Shown one piece after another: positions 17,552 through 26,357 of a stretch of DNA of 64,000 nt (its first letter is position 1; each line of letters begins with the position of its first letter). A model generated the notes under the pieces. It was not told where the DNA came from and ran no database searches. It saw only the letters and a program-made list of their open reading frames with translations. Source of the stretch: Candidatus Nitricoxidireducens bremensis (GTDB lineage Bacteria; Pseudomonadota; Gammaproteobacteria; Burkholderiales; Rhodocyclaceae); NCBI GenBank assembly GCA_030247725.1, contig JAOTRT010000011.1, forward strand, positions 1-64,000, given 5' to 3'. A program made the position numbers and the translations under genes.

Positions 17552-18055
17552 TCAGTAGTCCGCCTTGTAGGCTGTCAGGGCAAAGGCTCGCCCGCCCGGA
17601 CCGGTGACGGTGACGGTGATCCGCTTCATGGTCACGCCCTCCAGAGCGGCGGGAGCCTCGACAGTCACCTGTGCCCGATAATCCGCCAGAAAACCCAAGA
17701 GGGCACTAGCCCCCAAGGGCTCGGTGCCGGGAATGGAAGCTGTCCCGTTGCAGTTGGCGTAATCGTCCACATCGTCGGCCAGCGAGCGGTCTGGACAGGT
17801 GTTGGCGGCCGGCTCGGGATAAGTTGCGTTGGGCGTGTAGTCCTTGGCCATCACCTCTTCGAGGATGGCCTCGGCCAAGGCGACCATCTGCTTGTGCGCC
17901 ACCGGATCGGCGCTCGACCGCACCGTCACGTTCATCACCGCCAGGATGCCGGCGATGCCGACGCCGACGATGACGATGAAAACGATGAGTTCCACCAGCG
18001 TGATACCGCCCTGGCGGGCCGGGTGACCGATGGCGGCGGATCGGTCAGTGCACAT
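17552..18055 (-). CDS. mshD: MSHA minor pilin MshD (PilV-like)
   Basis: A 167-residue prepilin. Leader MCTDRSAAIGHPARQGG, then ITLVELIVFIVIVGVGIAGIL. It has Ile instead of the usual Phe at mature position 1, as in other MshD/PilV proteins, and keeps Glu5. The ATG at 18055 lies within the end of mshC (11-base overlap) and sets the start; the open frame extends further upstream but lacks a leader. Minor pilins of this class help start pilus assembly and shape the tip complex. Confidence 0.82.
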   Translation of the reverse strand: MCTDRSAAIGHPARQGGITLVELIVFIVIVGVGIAGILAVMNVTVRSSADPVAHKQMVALAEAILEEVMAKDYTPNATYPEPAANTCPDRSLADDVDDYANCNGTASIPGTEPLGASALLGFLADYRAQVTVEAPAALEGVTMKRITVTVTGPGGRAFALTAYKADY

Positions 18056-18527
18056 AACCCGTTTCCGCCTCCACGGTGACGGTACCGCCGCCCAGGACGA
18101 CGATGGTTTGCCCTGCGCTTGGGCGGCCGACGGCATCGAAGTAGAAGACGGCCGGCGTTGGGCTAAATCCGCTGGAGGTACCGGCAGTCACCGTAAAAGG
18201 GGCAACGCCGTTAGGGCCGGTGAGCAGCACTTCGTCATCCGGGGCGCCGGCGCCCGGCGTCTCGTGGGTGCCGCAGGCCGTATCGCCGGCGGCGCTGCGC
18301 ATGGTGAGCCAGGCTTGATTGGCGCTGAAACGTACGCAGACCGTACGGCGCTGGGCGATGGCCGCCTTCTGGCCGTAGCGCAACAGGGCCTGGGTTTCAT
18401 CCAAAAAGCCCCGGCCCTCGAACACCCCCCGGTCGGAGAACCGGGACATGACGGCAACACCCATGATGCCGGCAATCAGGATGACGACGATCAGTTCGAT
18501 GATGGTGAAGCCGCGTTGGGCGTTCAT
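18045..18527 (-). CDS. mshC: MSHA minor pilin MshC (GspH/FimT-like)
   Basis: A 160-residue prepilin with a short leader (MNAQRG), then FTIIELIVVILIAGIMGVAVMSRF, and a GspH-like body (QALLRYGQKAAIAQRRTVCVRFS). The start ATG at 18527 gives a six-residue leader ending in Gly, the normal form. An upstream ATG at 18554 would lengthen the leader and falls at the hairpin behind mshA. It is the first of the minor pilin block C-D-O-P. Expression is probably lower than that of mshA because a hairpin separates the two. Confidence 0.85.
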   Translation of the reverse strand: MNAQRGFTIIELIVVILIAGIMGVAVMSRFSDRGVFEGRGFLDETQALLRYGQKAAIAQRRTVCVRFSANQAWLTMRSAAGDTACGTHETPGAGAPDDEVLLTGPNGVAPFTVTAGTSSGFSPTPAVFYFDAVGRPSAGQTIVVLGGGTVTVEAETGYVH

Positions 18528-18544
18528 GTTCCTAGTGGCAGGGC

Positions 18545-18593
18545 GGAAAGACAAGGGCGGCCGGAGCCGCCCTTCAACTTGGGGCGGAGCCCC
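18545..18593 (-). terminator. hairpin pair downstream of mshA (attenuator or processing site)
   Basis: Read on the minus strand, GGGGC-tcc-GCCCC (18593-18581) is followed by AAGGGCGGC-tccg-GCCGCCCTT (18574-18553) and then GTCTTTCC. The second stem has 9 perfect pairs; the T-tract is short and interrupted. It lies in the 86-base gap between mshA and mshC. Partial termination or 3'-end protection here would give more pilin mRNA than minor pilin mRNA, a common arrangement. Confidence 0.55.
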
Positions 18594-18613
18594 GGTTGTC
18601 CTTAACTGACGCT

Positions 18614-19021
18614 TTAGCCGGTGCAGATGACGGTGGCGCTGGCGGTGTAAGGAGTACCACCTTGAGTGGCCTTAATAATGCAAGTTTTTGTCTCGCCGGA
18701 GGCTGTGCTAGCGCAACTGACATCGGTGTCAATGGTGTAGCCCGCAGGCAGAGCACCGCCAACAAGCCCAGTCTTCCCTTTAATCAGCGTGTCGCAAGCT
18801 GCGGCATCGTTTATCGCAGTCGCCCGCCCCGTGCTGATCTGATAGGTCGAATAGTTGATCGTCGCCGCCGAGGTCACGGCACCGGCGACCCCCTGGATCG
18901 CTGCAGCAGCCGCATCGGCCTGGAAGTTCACAAACCGCGGCAGCGCCGTCGCCGCCAGGATGCCGAGAATCACGATCACCACGATCAGTTCGATGAGGGT
19001 AAAGCCTTGTTGCCGTTTCAT
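18614..19021 (-). CDS. mshA: MSHA major pilin MshA
   Basis: A 135-residue prepilin and probable main subunit of the pilus. The leader MKRQQG is followed by [24 protein letters not shown], a perfect class IV N-methylated helix. The body has a C-terminal disulfide-type Cys set ([26 protein letters not shown]). The start is the second ATG of ATGAAAATG, because AAGGAG lies seven bases before it; the first ATG would sit directly on that site. It is preceded by mshB and followed by a hairpin. Thr/Ser-rich loops would suit O-glycosylation by the oligosaccharyltransferase encoded at the end of the cluster. Confidence 0.88.
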   Translation of the reverse strand: MKRQQGFTLIELIVVIVILGILAATALPRFVNFQADAAAAAIQGVAGAVTSAATINYSTYQISTGRATAINDAAACDTLIKGKTGLVGGALPAGYTIDTDVSCASTASGETKTCIIKATQGGTPYTASATVICTG

Positions 19022-19061
19022 TTTCATACTCCTTCTGCAAACACTCGAATTCATCCTGCCG

Positions 19062-19589
19062 CTAGCAGCCCGTGGTCGTCACCGTGATCACCGGGGCGAC
19101 GATCACCGATCCGTTCAGCATCGCTTCCTGATAGCTGATGCGGCAATTGGGCACCGTGCCGCCGGCCACGTCGAACATGCGGGTGGGGGTGCCGGTGCCG
19201 GTGTTGGTGGCCGTAAGGCCGTCGGCCGCCAGGTTCAGCTGGGCGGCCTGGTCCACACCGAGGGAGGTGGCGGCGGGGTGGCGGTTCACGATGGCCACCG
19301 AGTAGCCGTCCATATTCACCACCGGGGGCGTGGAGGCGCAGTTGGATGCCGTCGGGCTGGAGCTGACGCCCGACAGGTCGAGTTCGCAACGGGATCGTGC
19401 CAGCACGACCGCGGAGCGGATGGAGCCGTAGATCGCGTTGGCCTTGGCGATACGGGCATCCCGCTGGGCGTCTATCAGGCGGGGCATGGCGACGGCAGCG
19501 AGGATTCCGATGATGGTGATGACGATCACCAGTTCGATCAGCGTAAAACCCGCATTGGCAAGGGGGGCAGAACGTCGATACATGACCAT
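19062..19589 (-). CDS. mshB: MSHA pilin-like protein MshB
   Basis: A 175-residue prepilin. The leader [14 protein letters not shown] is followed by [24 protein letters not shown]. The body resembles MshA ([26 protein letters not shown]...[14 protein letters not shown]) and has the expected Cys residues near the C-terminus ([14 protein letters not shown]). MshB is the minor, MshA-like pilin encoded just before mshA. The ATG at 19589 has a weak GGAACG upstream; the ATG at 19583 is an equally possible start. Confidence 0.8.
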   Translation of the reverse strand: MVMYRRSAPLANAGFTLIELVIVITIIGILAAVAMPRLIDAQRDARIAKANAIYGSIRSAVVLARSRCELDLSGVSSSPTASNCASTPPVVNMDGYSVAIVNRHPAATSLGVDQAAQLNLAADGLTATNTGTGTPTRMFDVAGGTVPNCRISYQEAMLNGSVIVAPVITVTTTGC

Positions 19590-19661
19590 GATCGTTCCAA
19601 TAACGGACGGCGTAGGGTTTACCTTAGTACTAATTGTAGCGCTAACCCCACTCACAGGCGC

Positions 19662-20129
19662 TCAATCGGGCAGGCGCTTCAATTGTATCCCGGCGACGCG
19701 GCCGGCGATGAGGCCCTGGGCATCCATTTTCCAGCGCAGTTCCGCGCTTCCGCCGAAGGCTTCGGGCTGGCGCGGGCGGTAGCTGAGGGTGCGGGTCGCC
19801 GGATCGAAGCGCCAGCTGCCGGCCCCGGCCTCTGCCCCGCCGGCGACGTAGCCCCGCGGCAGGCGGCCGAGGAAGCTCACCGGGTTGGCTTCCAGCAACT
19901 CGGGCAGGCGGTCCTCCTGCCCGCGCATCAGCCGCTCGCCGACGGCGAGGCGCAGGCCGACCCCCATGTTGCGTACGGCCAGGTCCACCTCGGTACGCTC
20001 GCCTTCCCGCTCCAGTGCCACCAGCCGGTCCAGCAGGGCGTGGGCCAGGACGCCGATGACGGCCACCAGCACGAGGAATTCGAGCTTGCCGATGCCTCCC
20101 TGGCGGACTCTTGGCGCCTGGCCGGTCAC
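19662..20129 (-). CDS. mshF: MSHA biogenesis protein MshF (prepilin-like)
   Basis: A 155-residue protein. It starts with GTG overlapping the mshG stop (GTGA) and reads MTGQAPRVRQGGIGKLEFLVLVAVIGVLAHALLDRL, a hydrophobic N-terminal helix with Glu at the pilin-like position but a degenerate prepilin site. The rest (AVRNMGVGLRLAVGERLMRG...WRFDPATRTLSYRPR) is weakly conserved, as is usual for MshF. The assignment rests largely on position between mshG and mshB. It is probably an accessory inner-membrane or pseudopilin component. Confidence 0.65.
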   Translation of the reverse strand: MTGQAPRVRQGGIGKLEFLVLVAVIGVLAHALLDRLVALEREGERTEVDLAVRNMGVGLRLAVGERLMRGQEDRLPELLEANPVSFLGRLPRGYVAGGAEAGAGSWRFDPATRTLSYRPRQPEAFGGSAELRWKMDAQGLIAGRVAGIQLKRLPD

Positions 20130-21361
20130 TTCTTCATCGCCACCTTGCCCAGGTCCCAGATCGGCAGGAAGATGCCGAGGGCCAGGATCAGGACCATGAC
20201 ACCGAGCATGACGATCATGATGGGTTCGATCTGCTGGGCCAGGGTCTTGAGTTCGTATTCGACCTCGCTCTGGTACATGCCGGCGATCTCTTCCATCATC
20301 TCGTCCAGGGAGCCGGACTCCTCGCCGACGGCGATCATCTGCAGCACCACGGGGGTGAAGGCGCCCGTGCTGATGGCGGCCCGCAGCACGGATTCGCCGC
20401 GTTCCACGTTGTCGCGCATGCGCTCGACCTTCTCGGCGATGTAGGCGTTGTCCACGGTGAGGGCGACCGTGGTCATGGCCTGGATGATGGGCACGCCGGA
20501 GCGGGTGGCGAGCGCGAAGCTGCGGGCGAAGCGGGCCAGGGTGGCCTTCTGCACGATCTTGCCGGCGATGGGGATGCGCAGCTTGACCTCGTCCCACTTG
20601 AGGCGGCCGGATTCGGTGTGGGTCCAGGCGCGGAAGCCGAAGGCGACGGCCACCAGGCCGCCGATCATGGCGTGCCACCAGGCCACCATGAAGTTGGAGG
20701 TGGCGATCAGCACGCGGGTGAGGATGGGCAGTTCGGCGCCGAAGCCCTGGAACACCTTGGCGAAGGCCGGGATCACCCAGATGTTCACCACGAACATGGC
20801 GATGCCCATGGCGATCATGACGAAGCTCGGGTAGCGCAGGGCCGATTTCACCTGCTCGCGCATGAAGCGCTCGAATTCCATGTGGTCGAACAGGCGCAGG
20901 AAGATTTCCTCCAGGCGGCCGGTCATCTCGCCGACCCGCACCATGGAGAGGTAGAAGGGCGTGAACACCTTGGGGTGGCGGGCCAGGGACATGGAGAGTT
21001 CGCGGCCGGCGTCGAGGCTTTCGCGGATCTGGCCGAGCACGGTCTTCATGGCCGGGTTCATGCTCGATTCCTGCAGGCCCGCCAGGGCGCGCATGATGGG
21101 CACGCCGGCCTTGAGCAGGGTGTAGATCTGGCGCGTGAATAGCAGCACGTCCACGTGGAGGATCTTGGCGCCGAAGAGATGGATGCCGCCGCCACCGGCG
21201 TCCTTCTTCTTCAGGGCGCTGTCGGGCGCCGACTTGATCTCCAGGGGCGTGACGCCGGTGCCGAACAGCATGTCGGCAACCGCGGCGGCCGTGGCGCCTT
21301 CCAGCACGCCCTGGACGATCTCTCCCGCGGAATTGCGGCCCCGGTAGGCGAAGGCGGGCAT
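20126..21361 (-). CDS. mshG: MSHA platform protein MshG (PilC/GspF family)
   Basis: A 411-residue inner-membrane platform protein that couples the extension ATPase to pilus growth. It has two T2SSF repeats (LLFTRQIYTLLKAGVPIMRAL at about residue 75 and RFARSFALATRSGVPIIQAM at about residue 275), each followed by membrane helices. The N-terminus MPAFAYRGRNSAGEIVQGVLEG is the classical start of this family. It lies 9 bases after mshE and overlaps mshF by 4 bases. Confidence 0.92.
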   Translation of the reverse strand: MPAFAYRGRNSAGEIVQGVLEGATAAAVADMLFGTGVTPLEIKSAPDSALKKKDAGGGGIHLFGAKILHVDVLLFTRQIYTLLKAGVPIMRALAGLQESSMNPAMKTVLGQIRESLDAGRELSMSLARHPKVFTPFYLSMVRVGEMTGRLEEIFLRLFDHMEFERFMREQVKSALRYPSFVMIAMGIAMFVVNIWVIPAFAKVFQGFGAELPILTRVLIATSNFMVAWWHAMIGGLVAVAFGFRAWTHTESGRLKWDEVKLRIPIAGKIVQKATLARFARSFALATRSGVPIIQAMTTVALTVDNAYIAEKVERMRDNVERGESVLRAAISTGAFTPVVLQMIAVGEESGSLDEMMEEIAGMYQSEVEYELKTLAQQIEPIMIVMLGVMVLILALGIFLPIWDLGKVAMKK

Positions 21362-21370
21362 GGCGTCGTT

Positions 21371-23080
21371 TTATTCTTCGAACTGGTTGGACAGGCGCAT
21401 GGCCTCGTCCACCGTGGTGCGGCCGTTCACCACGAGGCGCACGGCGTCGCGGCGCAGGGTGTTGCCGCCCATCTGCTCGCGGCCGATCTGGATGAACTCG
21501 TTGGGGTCGCCGTGGTTGGCCGCTTCCACCAGGGCGTTGGACATTTCGAGGAATTCGTACACCGCCTGGCGGCCCATGAAGCCGGTGTTGGCGCAGTGGG
21601 CGCAGCCGGCGCCGTGGCGGTACTTGAAGTTGTCCACGCGCTCGCCGAGTTCGTACTTGAGCCATTCCCGCTCGTGGGGGGCGGGCTGGTAGGGGGCTGA
21701 GCAGTTCTCGCAGATGACGCGCATCAGGCGCTGGGCCAGCACCATCTGGATGGACAGGGCCACCATGTAGCGCGGCACGCCCATGTCGAGCAGGCGGATC
21801 GGCGTGGACAGGGCGTCGTTGGTGTGCAGGGTGGAGAGCACCAGGTGGCCGGTCATGGCGGCGCGCATGCCGATCTCGGCGGTTTCCTGGTCGCGCATTT
21901 CGCCGATCAGCACGATGTCCGGGTCCTGGCGCAGGGCGGTGCGCAGCACGCGCGAGAAGGTGAGGTCGATCTTCTCGTGCACCTGCACCTGGTTGAGGCC
22001 CGGCAGGCGGTATTCCACCGGGTCCTCGACGGTGATGATCTTCTTCTCCGGCGTGTTGAGATCGTTGAGGGCGGCGTAGAGCGTGGTGGTCTTGCCCGAG
22101 CCGGTGGGGCCGGTGACGAGGACGATGCCGGAGGGCCGCGTGATGGCGTGGCGGAACCGCTCCATGACGCGGGGCGGCATGTGCAGCTTGTCGAGCTGGA
22201 GCAGGCCCGTGTTCTGGGCCAGCAGACGCATGACCACCGATTCGCCGTGCTGGGTGGGCATGGTGGAGATACGGACGTCGATGTTGCTGCCGCGGAGCTT
22301 GATGTTGAAGCGGCCGTCCTGGGGCAGGCGCTTTTCCGAGATGTCGAGGCCCGACATGAGCTTGAGGCGCAGCACCAGGGCGGTGGAGATCTTGTTGTCG
22401 GCCTCGGTCTGGATGTGCAACACGCCGTCGATGCGGAAGCGGATGACGAGGGCCTTTTCCTGGGGCTCGATGTGGATGTCCGAGGCGCGGGTCTTCTGGG
22501 CTTCCTCGAACACCGTCTGCAGCAGCTTGACGACGGGGGCGTCCTCGGAGCCGGGGCTGATGCCGAGCACGGCGCCGAACTCGACGGGGATGTCCCCCAT
22601 TTCCTGGGTGAGTTCCTTGGCGAGGCCGGAGATTTCCTCGGTGCGGCGATAGACCCGGTCCAGCAGAGGCATCAGCTGGCTTTCGGTCACCACGGCCAAC
22701 TCGATGTCGCGCTTGACGATGCGCGCCACCTCGTCATACACGGCCAGGTCGGTGGGGTCGGCGAAGCCGATGCGCAGCATGCCGTCGTGCTCGTCCAGCA
22801 CCAGGGTGCGGAAGCGGCGCGCCTGGGCCTCGGGAATCAGCTTGATGAGTTCGGGTTTCGGCTGGAAGCCCCGCAGGTCGATGAAATCGGCCTGGAGCTG
22901 GCGGGCCAGGGCCTTGCCGATGCCTTCCTCGGTGACGTAGCCGCTGTCGACGAAGATGCGGCCCAGCTTGCGCCCGCTGCGCTTCTGCTCGCCGAGGGCG
23001 AGCTTGAGCTGCTCGTCGGTGAGCAGGCCTTGTTGGATCAGCAGGTCGCCGAGGCGAATCCGTTCGGGCGGACGGGGCAT
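21371..23080 (-). CDS. mshE: MSHA pilus extension ATPase MshE (GspE/PilB family)
   Basis: A 569-residue ATPase. The N-terminus has two MshEN-type repeats that bind c-di-GMP: RLGDLLIQQGLLTDEQL (from about residue 9) and KLGRIFVDSGYVTEEGI (from about residue 38). The core has Walker A GPTGSGKTTT (about residue 324), the Asp box, Walker B (DPDIVLIGEMRD) and His box, and a tetracysteine zinc motif (CENC...CAHC, about residues 465-505). It is the first gene of the msh locus. The 93 bases upstream hold a GATAAT-like -10 and a CGGGGA/TCCCCG inverted repeat at 23125-23137 that could be an operator; both are weak predictions. Confidence 0.93.
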   Translation of the reverse strand: MPRPPERIRLGDLLIQQGLLTDEQLKLALGEQKRSGRKLGRIFVDSGYVTEEGIGKALARQLQADFIDLRGFQPKPELIKLIPEAQARRFRTLVLDEHDGMLRIGFADPTDLAVYDEVARIVKRDIELAVVTESQLMPLLDRVYRRTEEISGLAKELTQEMGDIPVEFGAVLGISPGSEDAPVVKLLQTVFEEAQKTRASDIHIEPQEKALVIRFRIDGVLHIQTEADNKISTALVLRLKLMSGLDISEKRLPQDGRFNIKLRGSNIDVRISTMPTQHGESVVMRLLAQNTGLLQLDKLHMPPRVMERFRHAITRPSGIVLVTGPTGSGKTTTLYAALNDLNTPEKKIITVEDPVEYRLPGLNQVQVHEKIDLTFSRVLRTALRQDPDIVLIGEMRDQETAEIGMRAAMTGHLVLSTLHTNDALSTPIRLLDMGVPRYMVALSIQMVLAQRLMRVICENCSAPYQPAPHEREWLKYELGERVDNFKYRHGAGCAHCANTGFMGRQAVYEFLEMSNALVEAANHGDPNEFIQIGREQMGGNTLRRDAVRLVVNGRTTVDEAMRLSNQFEE

Positions 23081-23173
23081 CGGTCACTCCAGAAGGAAGG
23101 TTAAGGTCCGGCGCATGGCATTATCGGGGACTCCCCGTCACGCCGTTCGGACTAATAGGCCGTATTTTCCCCC

Positions 23174-23638
23174 ATGTTCCATGTCGTCCTCTACCAGCCC
23201 GAGATTCCGCCCAATACCGGCAACGTGGTGCGCCTGTGCGCCAACACCGGTACCACCCTGCACCTGGTGAAGCCGCTGGGCTTCAGCCTCGCCGCCCCGG
23301 CCCTGAAGCGGGCGGGCATGGACTACGCCGAGTTCGCCGCCGTGGCGGTGCATGAAAGCTGGGCGGATTGCCGCGCGGCCCTGGCCGGTTCCCGGCTGTT
23401 CGCCATGACAACGAAGGGGACGCTGCGCCACGATGCGGAGCGCTACCTGCCGGGGGATGCCTTCGTCTTCGGCCCCGAGAGCCGGGGCCTGCCGCCGGAG
23501 GTGCTGGCGGAATTCGCCGCCGAGCGGCGCCTGCGCCTGCCCATGGTGGCGGGCAACCGCAGCATCAATCTTTCCAACGCGGTGGCGGTGACGGTGTTCG
23601 AGGCCTGGCGCCAGGCGGGATTCCCCGGCGCGGCCTGA
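23174..23638 (+). CDS. trmL: tRNA (cytidine(34)-2'-O)-methyltransferase TrmL
   Basis: A 154-residue SPOUT methyltransferase that adds the 2'-O-methyl group to the wobble base of tRNA-Leu isoacceptors. It shows all family blocks: [25 protein letters not shown] at the start, FGPESRGLP in the middle and [18 protein letters not shown] in the C-terminal knot, which binds SAM. The length is normal. It is divergent from mshE and convergent with gpsA, whose 3' end is only 4 bases away. Confidence 0.94.
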   Translation: MFHVVLYQPEIPPNTGNVVRLCANTGTTLHLVKPLGFSLAAPALKRAGMDYAEFAAVAVHESWADCRAALAGSRLFAMTTKGTLRHDAERYLPGDAFVFGPESRGLPPEVLAEFAAERRLRLPMVAGNRSINLSNAVAVTVFEAWRQAGFPGAA

Positions 23639-23642
23639 GAGC

Positions 23643-24623
23643 TTACTCGGCCTTGGTTTCCCGGCTCATCAGCCGGTCCACCACTTCGGCCGGGCCGATA
23701 CAGCCTGCCAGGATGTCGCAGACGGCGTCGGTGATGGGCATCTCCACGCCGAGTTCCCGGGCGCGGCGGCCGACTTCCCGGGCGGTGGGCACACCCTCGG
23801 CCACGTGGCCGAGTTCCCGGGTGATGGTGTCCAGCGGCTTGCCGCTTGCCAGGGCGAGGCCGACGCGGCGGTTACGCGACAGGTCGCCGGTGCAGGTGAG
23901 GATCAGGTCGCCCAGGCCGGTGAGTCCCATGAAGGTCTCGCGCCGGGCGCCCAGGGCGATGCCGAAGCGGGTGATCTCGGCCAGCCCGCGGGTGAGCAGG
24001 GCGGCGCGGGCGTTGAGGCCGAGGCCGAGGCCGTCGCAGATGCCGGTGGCGATGGCGAGGACGTTCTTGACGGCGCCCCCCACTTCGGCGCCGACCAGGT
24101 CGTCGTTGGCATAGATGCGCAGGCGCGGTCCGTGCAGGCGGTCGGCGCATTCGCGGGCGAAATCGGCGTCGCGGGAGGCCAGGGCGACGGCGGTGGGCTG
24201 GCCGCGGGCCACCTCTTCGGCGAAGCTCGGGCCGGTCAGGGCGCCGCAGCGGACGTCGCCGAGGGTCTGCTGCACGACCTGATGGGGCAGCAGGCCCGTA
24301 TCGGCTTCGAGTCCCTTGCAGACCCAGACGAAGGGCAGGCCGGGCGCCTGGCGGCCGAGGGTTTCCAGGGTCGGCCGCAGGCCCGCCATGGGCGTGGCGA
24401 TGAGGGCCAGGTCCGCATCGGCGAGGGCGGCGGCGGTCTCCGCCCCGATCCCGATGCCGGCCGGCAGCGGATGGCCCGGCAGGAACTGGCGGTTCTCACC
24501 GTCGGCCGCCATGGCCGCGGCGTGGGCCGGGTCCAGGGTCCACAGGGCGATGCGGTGGCGCGGGGCGAAGGAAAGGGCGAGGGCCGTTCCCCAGGCGCCG
24601 GCGCCGAGAATCGCGATCTTCAT
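23643..24623 (-). CDS. gpsA: glycerol-3-phosphate dehydrogenase [NAD(P)+] GpsA
   Basis: A 326-residue cytosolic enzyme that reduces dihydroxyacetone phosphate to sn-glycerol 3-phosphate for phospholipid synthesis. The Rossmann motif [10 protein letters not shown] lies at residues 7-16. The conserved [15 protein letters not shown], the catalytic-lysine region [33 protein letters not shown] and the C-terminal EGVPTAREV are all intact. It lies 10 bases after the SH3 gene and downstream of secB, a linkage common in proteobacteria. Confidence 0.96.
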   Translation of the reverse strand: MKIAILGAGAWGTALALSFAPRHRIALWTLDPAHAAAMAADGENRQFLPGHPLPAGIGIGAETAAALADADLALIATPMAGLRPTLETLGRQAPGLPFVWVCKGLEADTGLLPHQVVQQTLGDVRCGALTGPSFAEEVARGQPTAVALASRDADFARECADRLHGPRLRIYANDDLVGAEVGGAVKNVLAIATGICDGLGLGLNARAALLTRGLAEITRFGIALGARRETFMGLTGLGDLILTCTGDLSRNRRVGLALASGKPLDTITRELGHVAEGVPTAREVGRRARELGVEMPITDAVCDILAGCIGPAEVVDRLMSRETKAE

Positions 24624-24633
24624 GACGGAGAAA

Positions 24634-25068
24634 CTAGAGGCCCCAGACCTGCTGGGCCTTGACGAAGCCGGCCTGGCCGTCCCGGTGGCGCACGCGCGCC
24701 CAGCCGAGGGGACCGGCCTCGACCCATTCGAGGACCACGTCCTTTTCCGCCTCGAAGACCAGGGCGGCCTTTTCGTCGGCCTGGACGCGCACCTCGGCCC
24801 GGTCGGTACGCACCATGACCATGCGCTTGGGACTCAACAGACGCTTTTCGATCCAGGCCAGTTCGCCCTTGGCGTCGCGCACCTTGACCCAGGCGTCCAG
24901 GGTCACCACCGCCTCGACGGGCGTACCCGCAGCGATGGCGAACAGGGGATGGGCCTTCTGGGAGGGGGCATCGTACATGGCCGCCGCCTCGGCCACCGAC
25001 AGGTAGTCGATGGCCCAGCTCGCCGGTGCGGCGAGCAGCAGGGCCAGGGTGGCGGCGGCGCGGCGCAT
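24634..25068 (-). CDS. secreted SH3-domain protein
   Basis: A 144-residue protein with a clear signal peptide ([19 protein letters not shown], cleaved after residue 19). The rest is two bacterial SH3-like modules ([33 protein letters not shown]... and [33 protein letters not shown]...[23 protein letters not shown]). Such proteins work in the periplasm, often near the cell wall. The specific ligand is unknown. It is placed between secB and gpsA with gaps of 3 and 10 bases, so it is co-transcribed with housekeeping genes. Confidence 0.75.
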   Translation of the reverse strand: MRRAAATLALLLAAPASWAIDYLSVAEAAAMYDAPSQKAHPLFAIAAGTPVEAVVTLDAWVKVRDAKGELAWIEKRLLSPKRMVMVRTDRAEVRVQADEKAALVFEAEKDVVLEWVEAGPLGWARVRHRDGQAGFVKAQQVWGL

Positions 25069-25071
25069 GGC

Positions 25072-25542
25072 TTACTGAATGGGGATTTCGTGGGCGCCGG
25101 CGGCCTGGCTCTGCTCGGCCATCTGGCGCTGGCGATAGACGTTTTCGAAGTTCACCGGCGCCAGCAGCACCGGCGGGAAACCGGCGCGGCCGATGGCATC
25201 GGCGATGCCTTCGCGGGCGAAGGGCAGCAGCATGTTGGGGCAGGCGATGGCGACGATGGGCTCGATCTCCTCGTCCGGCACGTTGCGGATCTGGAACAGG
25301 CCGGCCTGGGCGACTTCCACCAGGAACTGGGTCTTGTCGGCCACCTTGGCGGTCACCGTCACCGTCAGCGTCACGTCGAAGATGCCGTCGCCGACGCCGG
25401 TGCCGGTGGTCTGCATCTGTACCTCGATCTCCGGGGCTTCGCGCTCCAGGAAGCACTGGGGCGCGTTGGGCACCTCAAGGGAGAGGTCCTTGACGTACAA
25501 CTTCTCGATGGTGAAAACGGGGGCTTCCTGCTGCTCGCTCAT
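25072..25542 (-). CDS. secB: protein-export chaperone SecB
   Basis: A 156-residue cytosolic chaperone that keeps preproteins unfolded and hands them to SecA. Diagnostic stretches are FTIEKLYVKDLSLEVPNAP, FLVEVAQAGLF and the highly conserved IACPNMLLPFAREGIADAIGRAGFPPVLLAPVNF. It has the normal length and ATG start. It is first in a secB-SH3-gpsA unit. Upstream, between secB and grxC, is a strong GC hairpin (CCGGCCCCGG 25585-25594 with 25604-25613) without a T-tract. Confidence 0.97.
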   Translation of the reverse strand: MSEQQEAPVFTIEKLYVKDLSLEVPNAPQCFLEREAPEIEVQMQTTGTGVGDGIFDVTLTVTVTAKVADKTQFLVEVAQAGLFQIRNVPDEEIEPIVAIACPNMLLPFAREGIADAIGRAGFPPVLLAPVNFENVYRQRQMAEQSQAAGAHEIPIQ

Positions 25543-25670
25543 GATGAATATCCGGCCGGGTTGAAACGGACGGGCATTCTAACACCGGCCCCGGCGGGAC
25601 ACCCCGGGGCCGGATCAAGGCATTTCGAGGGCTGTTCGACAGGCTTGCCGGGCCTGCCGGATCGCGGTTC

Positions 25671-25931
25671 TCAGGCGGCGAGCAGGGGGTCGAGCTTGCC
25701 CTGGCGGTCCAGCTCGTGGAGGTCGTCGCAACCGCCGACATGGAAGTCGCCGATGAAGATCTGCGGCACGGTGCGCTTGCCGTTGGACTTGGCGAGCATC
25801 TCCTCGCGGCGCTCGGGCTCCAGGTCCACGCGGACTTTTTCGATGTCCGTTACACCCTTGCGCTTGAGCAGCTGCTCGGCGCGAATGCAATAGGGGCAGA
25901 CGGCGGTGGCGTACATGAGAATTTTGGGCAT
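25671..25931 (-). CDS. grxC: glutaredoxin 3 GrxC
   Basis: An 86-residue dithiol glutaredoxin. The active site CPYC is at about residues 13-16 (AVCPYCIRAEQLL), the cis-Pro loop is TVPQIFIG and the glutathione-binding GGCDDL follows. It reduces disulfides and mixed disulfides with glutathione. It lies 9 bases after the rhodanese gene and after an ArsR-family regulator gene, forming a small thiol/sulfur unit on the minus strand. In many proteobacteria grxC and secB are adjacent, as here. Confidence 0.94.
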   Translation of the reverse strand: MPKILMYATAVCPYCIRAEQLLKRKGVTDIEKVRVDLEPERREEMLAKSNGKRTVPQIFIGDFHVGGCDDLHELDRQGKLDPLLAA

Positions 25932-25940
25932 CGCAAACCT

Positions 25941-26348
25941 TCAGTGCTTGGTGGTGACGGGCAGACCGGCTTCGGTCCAGGCGCCGATGCCGCCGTTGAG
26001 GTTGAACACCCGCTGGAATCCCGCCTTGCGCAGGGTGCCGCAAGCCGACGAGGAGCGGTTGCCGCTGGCGCAACAGACGATGACGGGACGTTCCTTGAAC
26101 TTTTCGATCTCGCTGATGTGCGTACCCAGATGGCCGAGGGCCATATGGCGGGCGTTGGGGATGTGGCCGTTGGACCACTCGTGGGTCTCGCGCACGTCGA
26201 GCACCAGGGCGTCCTCGCGGTTGATGAGCAGGGTGGCCTCGGCGACCGAGATGCCGGCGCCGCCGCCCTGGAAAAAGGAAAAGAGCAACATGCCGCCGCT
26301 CAAGGCGGCAAGCAGGACCCACATGATGTTTTGCTGAACGAACTCCAT
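25941..26348 (-). CDS. membrane-anchored rhodanese-like protein (YibN type)
   Basis: A 135-residue protein with an N-terminal membrane anchor (IMWVLLAALSGGMLLFSFF, about residues 9-27) and one rhodanese domain. The active loop is CASGNR (about residue 100), with the catalytic Cys present, and the domain begins LINREDALVLDVRETHEW. It would handle sulfane sulfur (persulfide) on the cytoplasmic side of the membrane. Its position between an ArsR-type regulator with BigR-like cysteines and grxC supports a persulfide-related role. Confidence 0.85.
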   Translation of the reverse strand: MEFVQQNIMWVLLAALSGGMLLFSFFQGGGAGISVAEATLLINREDALVLDVRETHEWSNGHIPNARHMALGHLGTHISEIEKFKERPVIVCCASGNRSSSACGTLRKAGFQRVFNLNGGIGAWTEAGLPVTTKH

Positions 26349-26357
26349 TGTCTTCCT

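Noticed and set aside
25585..25613. Strong 10-bp GC hairpin between grxC and secB as a terminator
   Set aside because: No T-run follows on either strand; may be a pause or processing site but not a standard terminator.
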